Source: JAGTVG01 sp965365275
GTDB lineage: Bacteria; Bacteroidota; Bacteroidia; Cytophagales; Cyclobacteriaceae
Direction of reading: 5' to 3'
DNA length: 64,000 nucleotides
Assembly (NCBI GenBank): GCA_965365275.1
Contig: CBDUBA010000001.1
Span: forward strand, 1 to 64,000
Below the pieces are notes generated by a model that ran no database searches, was not told the DNA's origin, and saw only the letters and a list, made by a program, of their open reading frames with translations. How positions within the stretch are numbered: the stretch's first letter is position 1; every line of letters starts with the position of its first letter. Position numbers and translations under genes: made by a program. Of the stretch, positions 53,147 through 61,736 are shown in pieces.

Positions 53147-54547
53147 GTGGAACCAAAAACACTATTTGATAAGATTTGGGATAAACATGTGGTTCATTCG
53201 GTAGATGGAGGACCCCAGGTATTATATATTGATAAACATTTTATTCACGAGGTTACAAGCCCGGTTGCTTTTCTTGGATTGGAAAAACGGGGGCTCAAGG
53301 TATCAAGACCTGATAAGACGATCGCTACTCCGGATCATAACGTACCGACAATCAACCAGGATATGCCGATCCGGGATGCCTTATCAAGGCGACAGGTTGA
53401 TCAGTTATCCAGGAATTGTGAAACCCATGGTATTGACCTTTATGGATTGAATCATCAATGGCATGGCATCGTTCATGTGATCGGTCCTGAATTAGGGATA
53501 ACACAACCTGGGATGACCATTGTCTGTGGAGATAGTCATACCTCCACTCATGGAGCCTTCGGAGCTGTGGCTTTTGGGATCGGGACAAGTGAAATAGAAA
53601 TGGTACTTGCCACACAATGCATCTTGCAACCCAAACCCAAGAAGATGAGGATATCTATAGATGGTACACTTAAAAAAGGGGTAACTTCTAAAGATATCAT
53701 ATTATATATCATCTCCAAGATAGGTACCGCAGGTGGTACAGGTTATTTTATTGAATATTCTGGTTCTGCGATAGAAGCGTTATCCATGGAAGCCAGGATG
53801 ACGATTTGCAATATGAGTATTGAAAGTGGGGCCCGCGGTGGGATGATCGCACCGGATGAAACTACCTTTGAATACATCAAGGGAAGACAGTTTGCTCCCA
53901 GGGGAGAGGATTGGGAGCATAAACTGGCGTATTGGGAAACACTCAAAACAGATGAAGGGGCGGTATTTGATCTGGAATATAATTTTAAAGCAGAGGATAT
54001 TGGCCCGATGGTTACCTTTGGTACCAATCCGGGTATGGGTCTGGACATTACGAAACCTATTCCTGAAGTTAAGGATATTCCTGCAGCAAGCCAGGAAACT
54101 TATCTGAAGTCCCTTGGATATATGGATTTTAAGCCAGGAGAGCGTATGAATGGTAAAAACGTGGATTATATATTCGTCGGAAGTTGTACTAACGGCCGGA
54201 TTGAAGATTTACGGGAAGTTGCTCAACTTGTCAAGGGTAAGAAAAAAGCTGATAATATTACAGCATGGATTGTACCCGGCTCCAAACAGGTTGAACAGCA
54301 GGCATATGAAGAAGGCCTGGTAGACATTCTCGAGGAAGCTGGCTTTAAGCTGCGACAACCAGGTTGTTCAGCATGCCTGGCCATGAATGATGATAAAATA
54401 CCTTCCGGAAAATATGCTGTGTCTACTTCTAATAGAAATTTTGAAGGCAGGCAGGGCCCTGGAGCCAGGACCATACTTGCCAGTCCTTTGACGGCTGCAG
54501 CAACTGCAATCACAGGAAAAATAACGGACCCACGTGAAATTTCATAA
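53147..54547 (+). CDS. leuC: 3-isopropylmalate / citramalate dehydratase, large subunit
   Basis: 466 residues, GTG start. Aconitase-type: FDKIWDKHVVHSVDGGPQVL at the start and IVCGDSHTSTHGAFGAVAFG. Fe-S cysteines are in VGSCTNGRIEDL and GCSACLAMNDDKIPSG, and SIESGARGGMIAPDETTFEY lies in the middle. With LeuD it isomerises isopropylmalate. In a citramalate route the same pair also converts citramalate to methylmalate, which suits the cimA gene two positions downstream. Confidence 0.96.
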   Translation: MEPKTLFDKIWDKHVVHSVDGGPQVLYIDKHFIHEVTSPVAFLGLEKRGLKVSRPDKTIATPDHNVPTINQDMPIRDALSRRQVDQLSRNCETHGIDLYGLNHQWHGIVHVIGPELGITQPGMTIVCGDSHTSTHGAFGAVAFGIGTSEIEMVLATQCILQPKPKKMRISIDGTLKKGVTSKDIILYIISKIGTAGGTGYFIEYSGSAIEALSMEARMTICNMSIESGARGGMIAPDETTFEYIKGRQFAPRGEDWEHKLAYWETLKTDEGAVFDLEYNFKAEDIGPMVTFGTNPGMGLDITKPIPEVKDIPAASQETYLKSLGYMDFKPGERMNGKNVDYIFVGSCTNGRIEDLREVAQLVKGKKKADNITAWIVPGSKQVEQQAYEEGLVDILEEAGFKLRQPGCSACLAMNDDKIPSGKYAVSTSNRNFEGRQGPGARTILASPLTAAATAITGKITDPREIS

Positions 54548-54559
54548 CGAAAAGAGAAA

Positions 54560-55150
54560 ATGCCAATAGATAAATTTCAAAAATTAATTTCTCCCGCAGT
54601 TCCGCTGCCAATAGAAAATGTTGATACTGATCAGATCATACCTGCCAGGTTTCTTAAAGCTATTGAAAGAAAGGGGTTTGGAGATAATCTTTTCAGAGAT
54701 TGGAGATATAACAGTAATAATGAACCCATACAGGATTTTGTCCTGAATCAGGATACCCATAAAGGGAAGATCCTGGTTGCCGGAGAGAACTTTGGAAGCG
54801 GATCCAGCCGGGAACATGCTGCATGGGCACTTTATGACTATGGGTTCCGTGTGGTTGTCTCAAGTTTCTTTGCAGATATATTTAAAAACAATGCACTAAA
54901 TAACGGATTACTTCCAGTACAGGTAAGTGCCGGTTTTCTCAAAGAATTATTTAGCACTATTGAGAAAGATGCAAATGCAGAATTTGAAGTGGATCTGGAA
55001 AATCAACAGTTTAAAATACTTAATTCAGGTTCATCAGAAAAATTCGATATAAATCCTTATAAAAAGGAATGCCTGTTAAAAGGTTATGACGATATAGACT
55101 ATTTATTAAGTCTGAAAAGTAAAATTGACGCATTTGAAGAACAACAATGA
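54560..55150 (+). CDS. leuD: 3-isopropylmalate / citramalate dehydratase, small subunit
   Basis: 196 residues, swivel domain. Marks: VPLPIENVDTDQIIPARFLK, GKILVAGENFGSGSSREHAA with the substrate-binding Ser-Arg-Glu loop, and FRVVVSSFFADIFKNNALNN then GLLPVQV. Partner of LeuC, 12 bp downstream of it. Confidence 0.96.
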   Translation: MPIDKFQKLISPAVPLPIENVDTDQIIPARFLKAIERKGFGDNLFRDWRYNSNNEPIQDFVLNQDTHKGKILVAGENFGSGSSREHAAWALYDYGFRVVVSSFFADIFKNNALNNGLLPVQVSAGFLKELFSTIEKDANAEFEVDLENQQFKILNSGSSEKFDINPYKKECLLKGYDDIDYLLSLKSKIDAFEEQQ

Positions 55151-55160
55151 TCCAAGCTTT

Positions 55161-56714
55161 ATGAAAAATCAAAAATTACCGCTAATAACTATAATGGATA
55201 CCACCCTCAGGGATGGTGAACAGACCACCGGAGTATCATTTTCAAGTAATGAGAAATTGAATATTGCGAAGATCCTTTTATCGGAAGTGAATGCTGACAG
55301 GATAGAGATCGCCTCTGCGAGGGTTTCAGAAGGTGAGTTTCAGGGATCCAAAAAAGTGCTTGACTGGGCTAACGAAAATGGATACATCGACAGGGTTGAG
55401 ATCCTGGGATTTGTAGACAACAATGTATCGCTGGATTGGATAAAAGAAGCCGGCGGCAAGGTAATAAACCTATTATGCAAAGGATCCTATAGACATGTTA
55501 CCCAGCAATTAAGGAATACCCCTGAGGAACATCTGGAAAATATCGCAAAATCTGTTGAATACGCCACGAAACTGGGAATTACGACAAATATCTACCTGGA
55601 AGACTGGTCCAACGGTATGCGTAATTCACCCGACTATGTCGATTTTATGATCAATGGCCTGAAAGACCTGAATGTACGGCGGATCATGTTGCCAGACACA
55701 TTGGGTATCCTGTCCCCTGATGAAACCTATGAGTTTCTCGCAGGAATTTTAAAGAAGTACCCGGATGTAACTTTTGATTATCATGCGCACAATGATTATG
55801 ACCTGGCCACCGCAAATGTATTTGCTGCCCTGAAAGCCGGCATCAGATGTTTGCATACAACCGTTAATGGTCTGGGTGAACGTGCGGGCAACGTTCCATT
55901 ATCAAGTGTTGTGGCAGTTGTTAAAGATCATTTCAATTATGAAATGTCTGTAGTTGAATCAAAACTGAACAAGATAAGCAGGATGGTTGAATCATTCTCC
56001 GGTATTCGCGTCCCAACAAACAAACCGCTTATTGGTGAATTTGTATTTACACAATGTAGTGGTATTCACGCCGATGGTGATCATAAGGACAATTTATACC
56101 ATAATGATCTGATGCCGGAACGATTTGGCAGGATCAGAAAATATGCCCTTGGTAAAACTTCAGGAAAAGCGAACATAAGAAAAAATCTGGAGGAAATGGG
56201 AATTACCCTTGATGCCGATTCCTTGAAGAAAGTTACGGAAAGGATTATTGAACTCGCCGACCAGAAGGAAACAGTAACGACAGAAGATCTTCCGTATATC
56301 ATATCCGATGTCTTAAAAAGTGCTACCATCGAGCAAACGATAAAACTGGTTAACTATTCCACTTCTCATGCTCTGGGATTGAGGCCCATAACAAGCCTCA
56401 GCATCGAAATTGACGGCAAAGTCTATGAAGAGCACGCATCAGGGGACGGGCAGTATGATGCCTTTATGAATGCTCTGAAAGCTGTATACAGGAAACTTGA
56501 TAAACCCATACCGAAATTGATCGATTATGTAGTTACGATCCCTCCTGGTGGACGTACCGATGCACTTGTCGAAACAGTGATCACCTGGGAGTCGGACAAA
56601 GAATTTAAAACAAGAGGATTAGATCCTGATCAGACGGTTGCTGCCATTAAGGCCACTATGAAGATGATCAATATATTGGAACATGAACAGGAATTGAATA
56701 AAGTCACAATCTAA
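55161..56714 (+). CDS. cimA: (R)-citramalate synthase, Leptospira type
   Basis: 517 residues from ATG 55161, which lies 10 bp after leuD; a TTG at 55125 would overlap leuD. HMGL-like barrel starting IMDTTLRDGEQTTGVSFSS (Arg17, Asp18), metal site FDYHAHNDYDLA, GIHADGDHKDNLYHNDLMPE in the linker, and a C-terminal LeuA-type allosteric domain. It resembles Leptospira interrogans CimA throughout, and the residues known there as pyruvate-specificity determinants (Leu81, Leu104, Tyr144, as I recall them) align with Leu82, Leu105 and Tyr145 here. The DNLY linker also fits CimA rather than LeuA. It would make citramalate from pyruvate and acetyl-CoA for threonine-independent isoleucine synthesis. Annotation as 2-isopropylmalate synthase is the alternative. 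Confidence 0.82.
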   Translation: MKNQKLPLITIMDTTLRDGEQTTGVSFSSNEKLNIAKILLSEVNADRIEIASARVSEGEFQGSKKVLDWANENGYIDRVEILGFVDNNVSLDWIKEAGGKVINLLCKGSYRHVTQQLRNTPEEHLENIAKSVEYATKLGITTNIYLEDWSNGMRNSPDYVDFMINGLKDLNVRRIMLPDTLGILSPDETYEFLAGILKKYPDVTFDYHAHNDYDLATANVFAALKAGIRCLHTTVNGLGERAGNVPLSSVVAVVKDHFNYEMSVVESKLNKISRMVESFSGIRVPTNKPLIGEFVFTQCSGIHADGDHKDNLYHNDLMPERFGRIRKYALGKTSGKANIRKNLEEMGITLDADSLKKVTERIIELADQKETVTTEDLPYIISDVLKSATIEQTIKLVNYSTSHALGLRPITSLSIEIDGKVYEEHASGDGQYDAFMNALKAVYRKLDKPIPKLIDYVVTIPPGGRTDALVETVITWESDKEFKTRGLDPDQTVAAIKATMKMINILEHEQELNKVTI

Positions 56715-56715
56715 T

Positions 56716-57786
56716 ATGAAATTAAATATAGCGGTTTTACCGGGCGATGGAATAGGCCCTGAAATTATAGAACAGGCTGTAAAAGTGACCGATGCGGTCT
56801 GTAATAAATTCGGGCATCAAATCCATTACAAATATGGGTTGGTTGGTGCTGATGCAATCGATAAGACGGGAAATCCCTATCCTGATGAAACACATGAACT
56901 TTGCATGGCATCCGATGCTGTTCTATTTGGCGCCATAGGACATCCGAAATATGACAATGATCCCAGTGCCAAGGTTCGTCCGGAACAGGGTTTACTGGCC
57001 ATGAGGAAGAAACTAGGCTTATATGCGAATATAAGACCAACAACTACCTTCAAATCCCTTATTAACAGATCCCCACTGAAAACAGAACTTGTAGATGGTG
57101 CTGATTTTGTCACGATTCGTGAATTAACCGGTGGCATTTATTTTGGGGAACCCAGAGGAAAAACTGAAGATGGACAGAAAGCTTTCGACACCTGTATTTA
57201 CACAGTGGAGGAGATTGAAAGAATAGCCAGACTGGCCTTTGAATATGCGCAAAACAGAAATAGAAAACTTTGTGCAGTCGATAAGGCAAACATCCTGGCC
57301 ACCTCGAGACTATGGCGCTCGACCATCCAGGATATGGCCAAAGACTATCCAGATGTTGAGCTGGAGTTTCTTTATGTCGATGCAGCGGCCATGCGGATCA
57401 TACAATGGCCAAAGGGCTTTGATGTGATTGTAACGGAGAACTTGTTTGGAGATATACTAACCGATGAAGCGAGTGTCATTACAGGTTCATTGGGCATGTC
57501 GCCTTCGGCCTCAATTGGAATCCATACCTCGGTTTTTGAACCCATACACGGTTCCTATCCACAGGCCGCAGGTAAGAACATAGCCAATCCCAATGGGACA
57601 ATACTTTCGGCTGCCATGATGTTCGAATATGCTTTCAAATTAAAGGATGAGGCAGAAGCGATAAAGTCAGCGGTTAATAGATCCCTTGCTGAAGGTGTGG
57701 TCACTGAAGATATTGCAGAAGGTGGCTTGAAGCCATGTACCACTTCGGAAATTGGGGATTGGATTGCCGGTCAGATCCAGGTTTGA
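56716..57786 (+). CDS. leuB: 3-isopropylmalate / 3-methylmalate dehydrogenase
   Basis: 356 residues, NAD-dependent beta-decarboxylating dehydrogenase. AVLPGDGIGPEIIEQAVKV at the start, VRPEQGLLAMRKKLGLYANI then RP (substrate arginines), DFVTIRELTGGIYFGEPRG, NLFGDILTDEASVITGSLGM (metal Asp) and EPIHGSYPQAAGKNIANPNG. Oxidises isopropylmalate in leucine synthesis and can oxidise methylmalate to 2-ketobutyrate in the citramalate route. Last gene of the operon, 1 bp after cimA. Confidence 0.96.
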   Translation: MKLNIAVLPGDGIGPEIIEQAVKVTDAVCNKFGHQIHYKYGLVGADAIDKTGNPYPDETHELCMASDAVLFGAIGHPKYDNDPSAKVRPEQGLLAMRKKLGLYANIRPTTTFKSLINRSPLKTELVDGADFVTIRELTGGIYFGEPRGKTEDGQKAFDTCIYTVEEIERIARLAFEYAQNRNRKLCAVDKANILATSRLWRSTIQDMAKDYPDVELEFLYVDAAAMRIIQWPKGFDVIVTENLFGDILTDEASVITGSLGMSPSASIGIHTSVFEPIHGSYPQAAGKNIANPNGTILSAAMMFEYAFKLKDEAEAIKSAVNRSLAEGVVTEDIAEGGLKPCTTSEIGDWIAGQIQV

Positions 57787-57817
57787 CAAAGGTTATACTT
57801 CTGATGAGCTCAATTCC

Positions 57818-58185
57818 CCTTAAAACCAATGTCAGGATTCTATAAAGTACCTGGGGCTGGAATATTGGTTAGAATCAAACTTGGATTTGCATTCGGAACT
57901 AAATGTAGTTCAAAACCTACCATTTTTAGTTTTCGGGACAGAAACTTGTAGAGAACCAACCAGGTATATTGAATTGAATTAAAGCTTGTCTGGAATTCAC
58001 CAGGTTTTGTTCATGACTAAAACCTGTTTAAAACCTACCTTGTTTAAGGTTCGGGAATAAAGTCCTTTAAAAGCCAACCTTGTTTAGTGTTCGGAACTAA
58101 AGCTCGTTTAGAACTAACAAGGTTTAGTGCTTGGAACTAAAATCTCTTAAGGGCCAACCTAGGATATTTGATCAGAGCTAATACT
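57818..58185. repeat. Degenerate tandem array, 40-nt period
   Basis: The stretch between leuB and the convergent PIG-L gene has no reading frame of note. Units beginning GGAACTAAA or a variant start at about 57858, 57895, 57935, 57975, 58014, 58053, 58093, 58133 and 58173. The spacing is 37 nt once, then 39-40 nt throughout. A typical unit reads GGAACTAAAGCTCGTTTAGA, then ACTAACAAGGTTTAGTG and CTT. Unit junctions form hairpins such as TTTAGT-GTTCGGA-ACTAAA (58084-58102). Units diverge strongly but keep the period. No promoter or intrinsic terminator is evident, so whether it is a 3' UTR or a separate RNA is open. Confidence 0.8.
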
Positions 58186-58193
58186 AGGATTCT

Positions 58194-60686
58194 TTACTTC
58201 CCAATTGAAATCAGGTTGGCAAAGATCCGGTAAGCCCCAGGTACGCCAGCCGGTAATTGCCTGAACCAGGCATAGCTGGTATACACATAATGACCTTCTC
58301 CATATTTTGCAACGAGTAAGCCTCCATCCAGGGGTTCCTCCCCGGGATCGTTACTGGATAATACCGCATGATAATGGTCATCCCAGCTGACCGGAAAATA
58401 CAAGCCCCGCTCCTGTACCCAACCTTCGAAATCAGTAGTAGTAATTTTATTGGGCGTATTCAGGATCTCATGATCAGGTTCCAGAATACGCACTTCAGCA
58501 TCTTCAACAGATACACGTACACTGGCTGACCTGCCTGAAAATTCAATAGGGTAAGGTAATAGGATCGTTGATTTCGTGCCAATTCGTATGTTATTGTATT
58601 GGACAATTACATTCCCGCCATTTTCTATAAACTTCAGGAAATCATCATTATAATCGCCCAAATAGGTGTGGTTATTAAAGGCCATTATCCCAAATACGAT
58701 CGCGTCATAATCCTGGAAGTTTATCTGGTGAATATTCCCCTCATCAACATAGGTGACTTGGTATCCAATCTGTTCTAGATTTGGTCCAACCTCATCACCA
58801 GCACCGGTTATATATACAATCCTGGATCCTCTTTTCGCAATGTCAAGTTTAACAACTTCTGCTATTGCTGGTAAATGAATTGACTGCCTGGGAAAGTGCT
58901 CGTATTCTATGGTTACAAGTTTTCGATCATAATTTTTATCTTCAATTTGAGCTATGGCCTGAATATAACCTTGCGAGGATTCTTTTGTGGGGAATAATTT
59001 AAAATGATAAAAAGCGGTTTCTTCAGGCAACATATCAAATACCACTTTTCCCGGTTCGGTTCTCCATCCATCAGGTAATTTAACAGACAATTCACCTTTT
59101 GCGAATTGATTTCGTGTATCAAGTTTTATTGTTATGTCTTTTTCTTTATCATCCGGAAAGATAAAAACGCCTTCTGTAATTTCAACGAATAATTTTGGCC
59201 CTATTTCCAAGGGTTCATATTGCTGCCCTTCCATCCTGTCTGTCCAAGTATAGACTATTGGGACACAGTATGATATCTCCTGGTTGTTAATTTTTAACTT
59301 TATCTCAAATTCTACCGAAGGTGGATTCTGGGCAAGTCCCTTCAAACTCTGGTCTGAGATCTCATACTTAAAATCCTTAACTGGTTTGTCCAACCAGTAT
59401 GGAGTAGTTTCACGGACTCCATTTCCCAATCGTTTTGATAGATTAATAAACAGGGGAACATTATTTTTTACACCGGTATTCATTACTGTATCAAAGGCAA
59501 GGGCTTGGGAAGCCAGACCAACTAGGGTTATATCAACATCTGACCGGTTGGTAATTTCCAGATTTATATCAAAAATATCCCCAGGGCTTAGATATGATTT
59601 TCCGGAAGTAGCTTCAAGATACAGCCCGGCACATGCCTTGATAATATCATCAAGCTCTTTGAGTTTCTTACGTTTCCAGAATTCATCCCCGACCTCAGAG
59701 ATCTTGGCTCGTAATTTGATCAATTCAGGGATTGATCCGGCGGGAGATTTAAAATCATAATTATTAAGTATTTCTGTTACATCTGAGGCAATATCCATCC
59801 GGTTAATCCGGTTCCAGGTAATATCAATCCCTTCAAAAAGGCCCGGTTCCATATCTTTACCTTTGATAAATTCAAGATATTCTTTCGATGTCCCTCTTCT
59901 CCAGGTTACACCAAAAGCCTGGCTCCTGTGCTGACTTCTGCTATCTGCACCCAGTTCAGAATATGAAAGTCCGCTTAAGGGATCATATTCTCCTATATCA
60001 ATTGATATAACACTGTCGCTTTCCTGAATATTACTATTCCACCATCTCCCGGTATTCATAAAAATGCGGGTAGGTTGCCATGGATCAACATATTTAAGTT
60101 GCTCCGGGAATACGTTCCGGTCAGCCGATAGTTCGAATGCTTCTTCCGCTATTATTGCTGATGTTTCATGCTGTCCATGTCCAGCTCGTCTATCAGAAGG
60201 GAAACGGGTAATAATGACATCTGGTTTAAACTTTCGAATAACCCAGACAGCATCTTCAAGCAGTTCATCTCTATTCCATATATTTAAAGTTTCATCGGCA
60301 CTTTTGGAATAACCAAAATCCATAACCCGTGTAAAAAACTGTGTCCCGCCATCCACTCTTCTGGCACTAAGCAACTCCTGCGTTCTTATTACTCCCAAAA
60401 GCTCAGATTGTTCAGGTCCGATTGAATTCTGGCCACCGTCACCACGGGTTAGTGATAAATATGCTGTATTCACCAATTCTGCTTTAGATAAATAGGTAAT
60501 CATCCTGGTATTCTCGTCATCAGGATGGGCTGCCACATATAAAGCATTGCCCAGAACATTCATTTTCTGGATCATTTTAAATATCTCAGAACTGTTATAC
60601 CGTTCAGGTGCCTGGGCATTTAGTTCAAATACAAGTAACAGGCAGAATGAAAGAAATAAATACTGGATAATTTTTTTTTCAGACAT
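58194..60686 (-). CDS. PIG-L family deacetylase with long C-terminal extension
   Basis: 830 residues. Signal peptide (YLFLSFCLLLVFELNAQA). PIG-L/LmbE domain at about 40-270 with the zinc motif LYVAAHPDDENTRMI (H-P-D-D) and AGHGQHETSAIIAEEAFE (later zinc His). The remaining 550 residues contain beta-sandwich segments (SYLSPGDIFDINLEITNRSD) and a Rossmann-like GATase-like end (ISYCVP, IVYITGAGDEVG, DYDAIVFGIMAFNN). Such exported members probably deacetylate N-acetylated sugars of polysaccharides. It converges on the 40-nt array; a sulfatase lies upstream in the same direction, which hints at glycan use. Confidence 0.9.
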   Translation of the reverse strand: MSEKKIIQYLFLSFCLLLVFELNAQAPERYNSSEIFKMIQKMNVLGNALYVAAHPDDENTRMITYLSKAELVNTAYLSLTRGDGGQNSIGPEQSELLGVIRTQELLSARRVDGGTQFFTRVMDFGYSKSADETLNIWNRDELLEDAVWVIRKFKPDVIITRFPSDRRAGHGQHETSAIIAEEAFELSADRNVFPEQLKYVDPWQPTRIFMNTGRWWNSNIQESDSVISIDIGEYDPLSGLSYSELGADSRSQHRSQAFGVTWRRGTSKEYLEFIKGKDMEPGLFEGIDITWNRINRMDIASDVTEILNNYDFKSPAGSIPELIKLRAKISEVGDEFWKRKKLKELDDIIKACAGLYLEATSGKSYLSPGDIFDINLEITNRSDVDITLVGLASQALAFDTVMNTGVKNNVPLFINLSKRLGNGVRETTPYWLDKPVKDFKYEISDQSLKGLAQNPPSVEFEIKLKINNQEISYCVPIVYTWTDRMEGQQYEPLEIGPKLFVEITEGVFIFPDDKEKDITIKLDTRNQFAKGELSVKLPDGWRTEPGKVVFDMLPEETAFYHFKLFPTKESSQGYIQAIAQIEDKNYDRKLVTIEYEHFPRQSIHLPAIAEVVKLDIAKRGSRIVYITGAGDEVGPNLEQIGYQVTYVDEGNIHQINFQDYDAIVFGIMAFNNHTYLGDYNDDFLKFIENGGNVIVQYNNIRIGTKSTILLPYPIEFSGRSASVRVSVEDAEVRILEPDHEILNTPNKITTTDFEGWVQERGLYFPVSWDDHYHAVLSSNDPGEEPLDGGLLVAKYGEGHYVYTSYAWFRQLPAGVPGAYRIFANLISIGK

Positions 60687-60899
60687 GATTGCTTCTAAAA
60701 TTCAAACTCCAAATATGGATAAATTTCATATAAATTAGTGAGAATACGGGACTTAAAATGTGCCCCAGCCAAACAAGACCGGTTTCCGGGAGTTAAATAT
60801 GTACAGGAATACTTAGAATTTGTAGCTATTCGTTTTCACTCCTGAATTTAAATTCTCACTTCATACACTGGTATTAAGTAGATTGAATATTGACAAATT

Positions 60900-61736
60900 C
60901 TATCCATCATGGAACAAGAGTGAAGCATAATCAACCACTTCAGAAGATTTATAGGTTTTAGCTGAATTTCCGAATGACAGCAATTTGACTTGTGGATTAC
61001 TGGCCACCCTCAATGTATAATGCATCAATGTCATTATAGGCCCGCATCCGCAAACGGTCGCGTTGGTTTCTTTAATTTCTGTATATACTCCTTCCACATT
61101 AAGATCCAGGATTTTTTCTATGATCTTTTTGTCCTTTTTTTCTCCAATTACCGGATCAATATAATGGGAGAAATCGGAGGAAGCAAGCAATAAAATTTTC
61201 TTGTTTAGAACCTTATTAACTTCAATTATCCGGTCAGCGATCTCAATCGATTGTTCAGGATCCTGGCGCAAATAACTTATTGGCAAAATCTTGAAATTAT
61301 AGTCTAGAAACTTTTGAAGGAATGGGACAATGACCTCCCCGGAATGTTCAAATTTATGGGCATCCGCCGAAAGAGGAAAAGCAAGGGCATCTCTCATTTC
61401 AGAATCAACCTGCACTTCCCCGAGTGGTGTTCTCCAGTAATCATTATCATCAACTGCAAATTCCGGCCCCAATCCATGATGATTTGGATTTAAAATAAAA
61501 ACTGTATCAAAGAACACCTTGAAATCCTGGTGAAGGATCTCGAAAAATTGAATTGATTCATATCCGGAGTATTTATACCCTGCATGTGGAATTATTCCAC
61601 CAAGAATCCTTTTTTTTGATAGTTCACTTTTAATTTTTCCTTTTTCAATTTGCAATAATTTATCCAGCATTTCAGTTAATTCAGTGGTTGAGGCTGGATA
61701 AAAAGTACCGGCAACGGCAGGTTCTCTGGTTTTCAT
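60900..61736 (-). CDS. amrB: AmmeMemoRadiSam system protein B (MEMO1 family)
   Basis: 278 residues. MEMO-like fold related to class III dioxygenases: REPAVAGTFYPASTTELTEM at the start, GGIIPHAGYKYSGYESIQFF with the putative metal His, ILNPNHHGLGPEF, LLLASSDFSHYIDP and VCGCGPIMTLMHY. It shares 4 bp with the radical SAM gene (stop/start overlap), so the two are translated together. The family co-occurs with AmrS and AMMECR1; no AMMECR1 domain is fused here. The reaction is unknown. Confidence 0.94.
   Translation of the reverse strand: MKTREPAVAGTFYPASTTELTEMLDKLLQIEKGKIKSELSKKRILGGIIPHAGYKYSGYESIQFFEILHQDFKVFFDTVFILNPNHHGLGPEFAVDDNDYWRTPLGEVQVDSEMRDALAFPLSADAHKFEHSGEVIVPFLQKFLDYNFKILPISYLRQDPEQSIEIADRIIEVNKVLNKKILLLASSDFSHYIDPVIGEKKDKKIIEKILDLNVEGVYTEIKETNATVCGCGPIMTLMHYTLRVASNPQVKLLSFGNSAKTYKSSEVVDYASLLFHDG

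Noticed and set aside
55125..55160. TTG start 36 bp upstream for the citramalate synthase gene
   Set aside because: It would overlap leuD by 26 bp and adds residues not seen in the family; ATG 55161 gives the expected N terminus.
57818..58185. CRISPR array or attenuator downstream of leuB
   Set aside because: The 40-nt units are related along their whole length, so there are no spacers. No T-run or leader frame is present.
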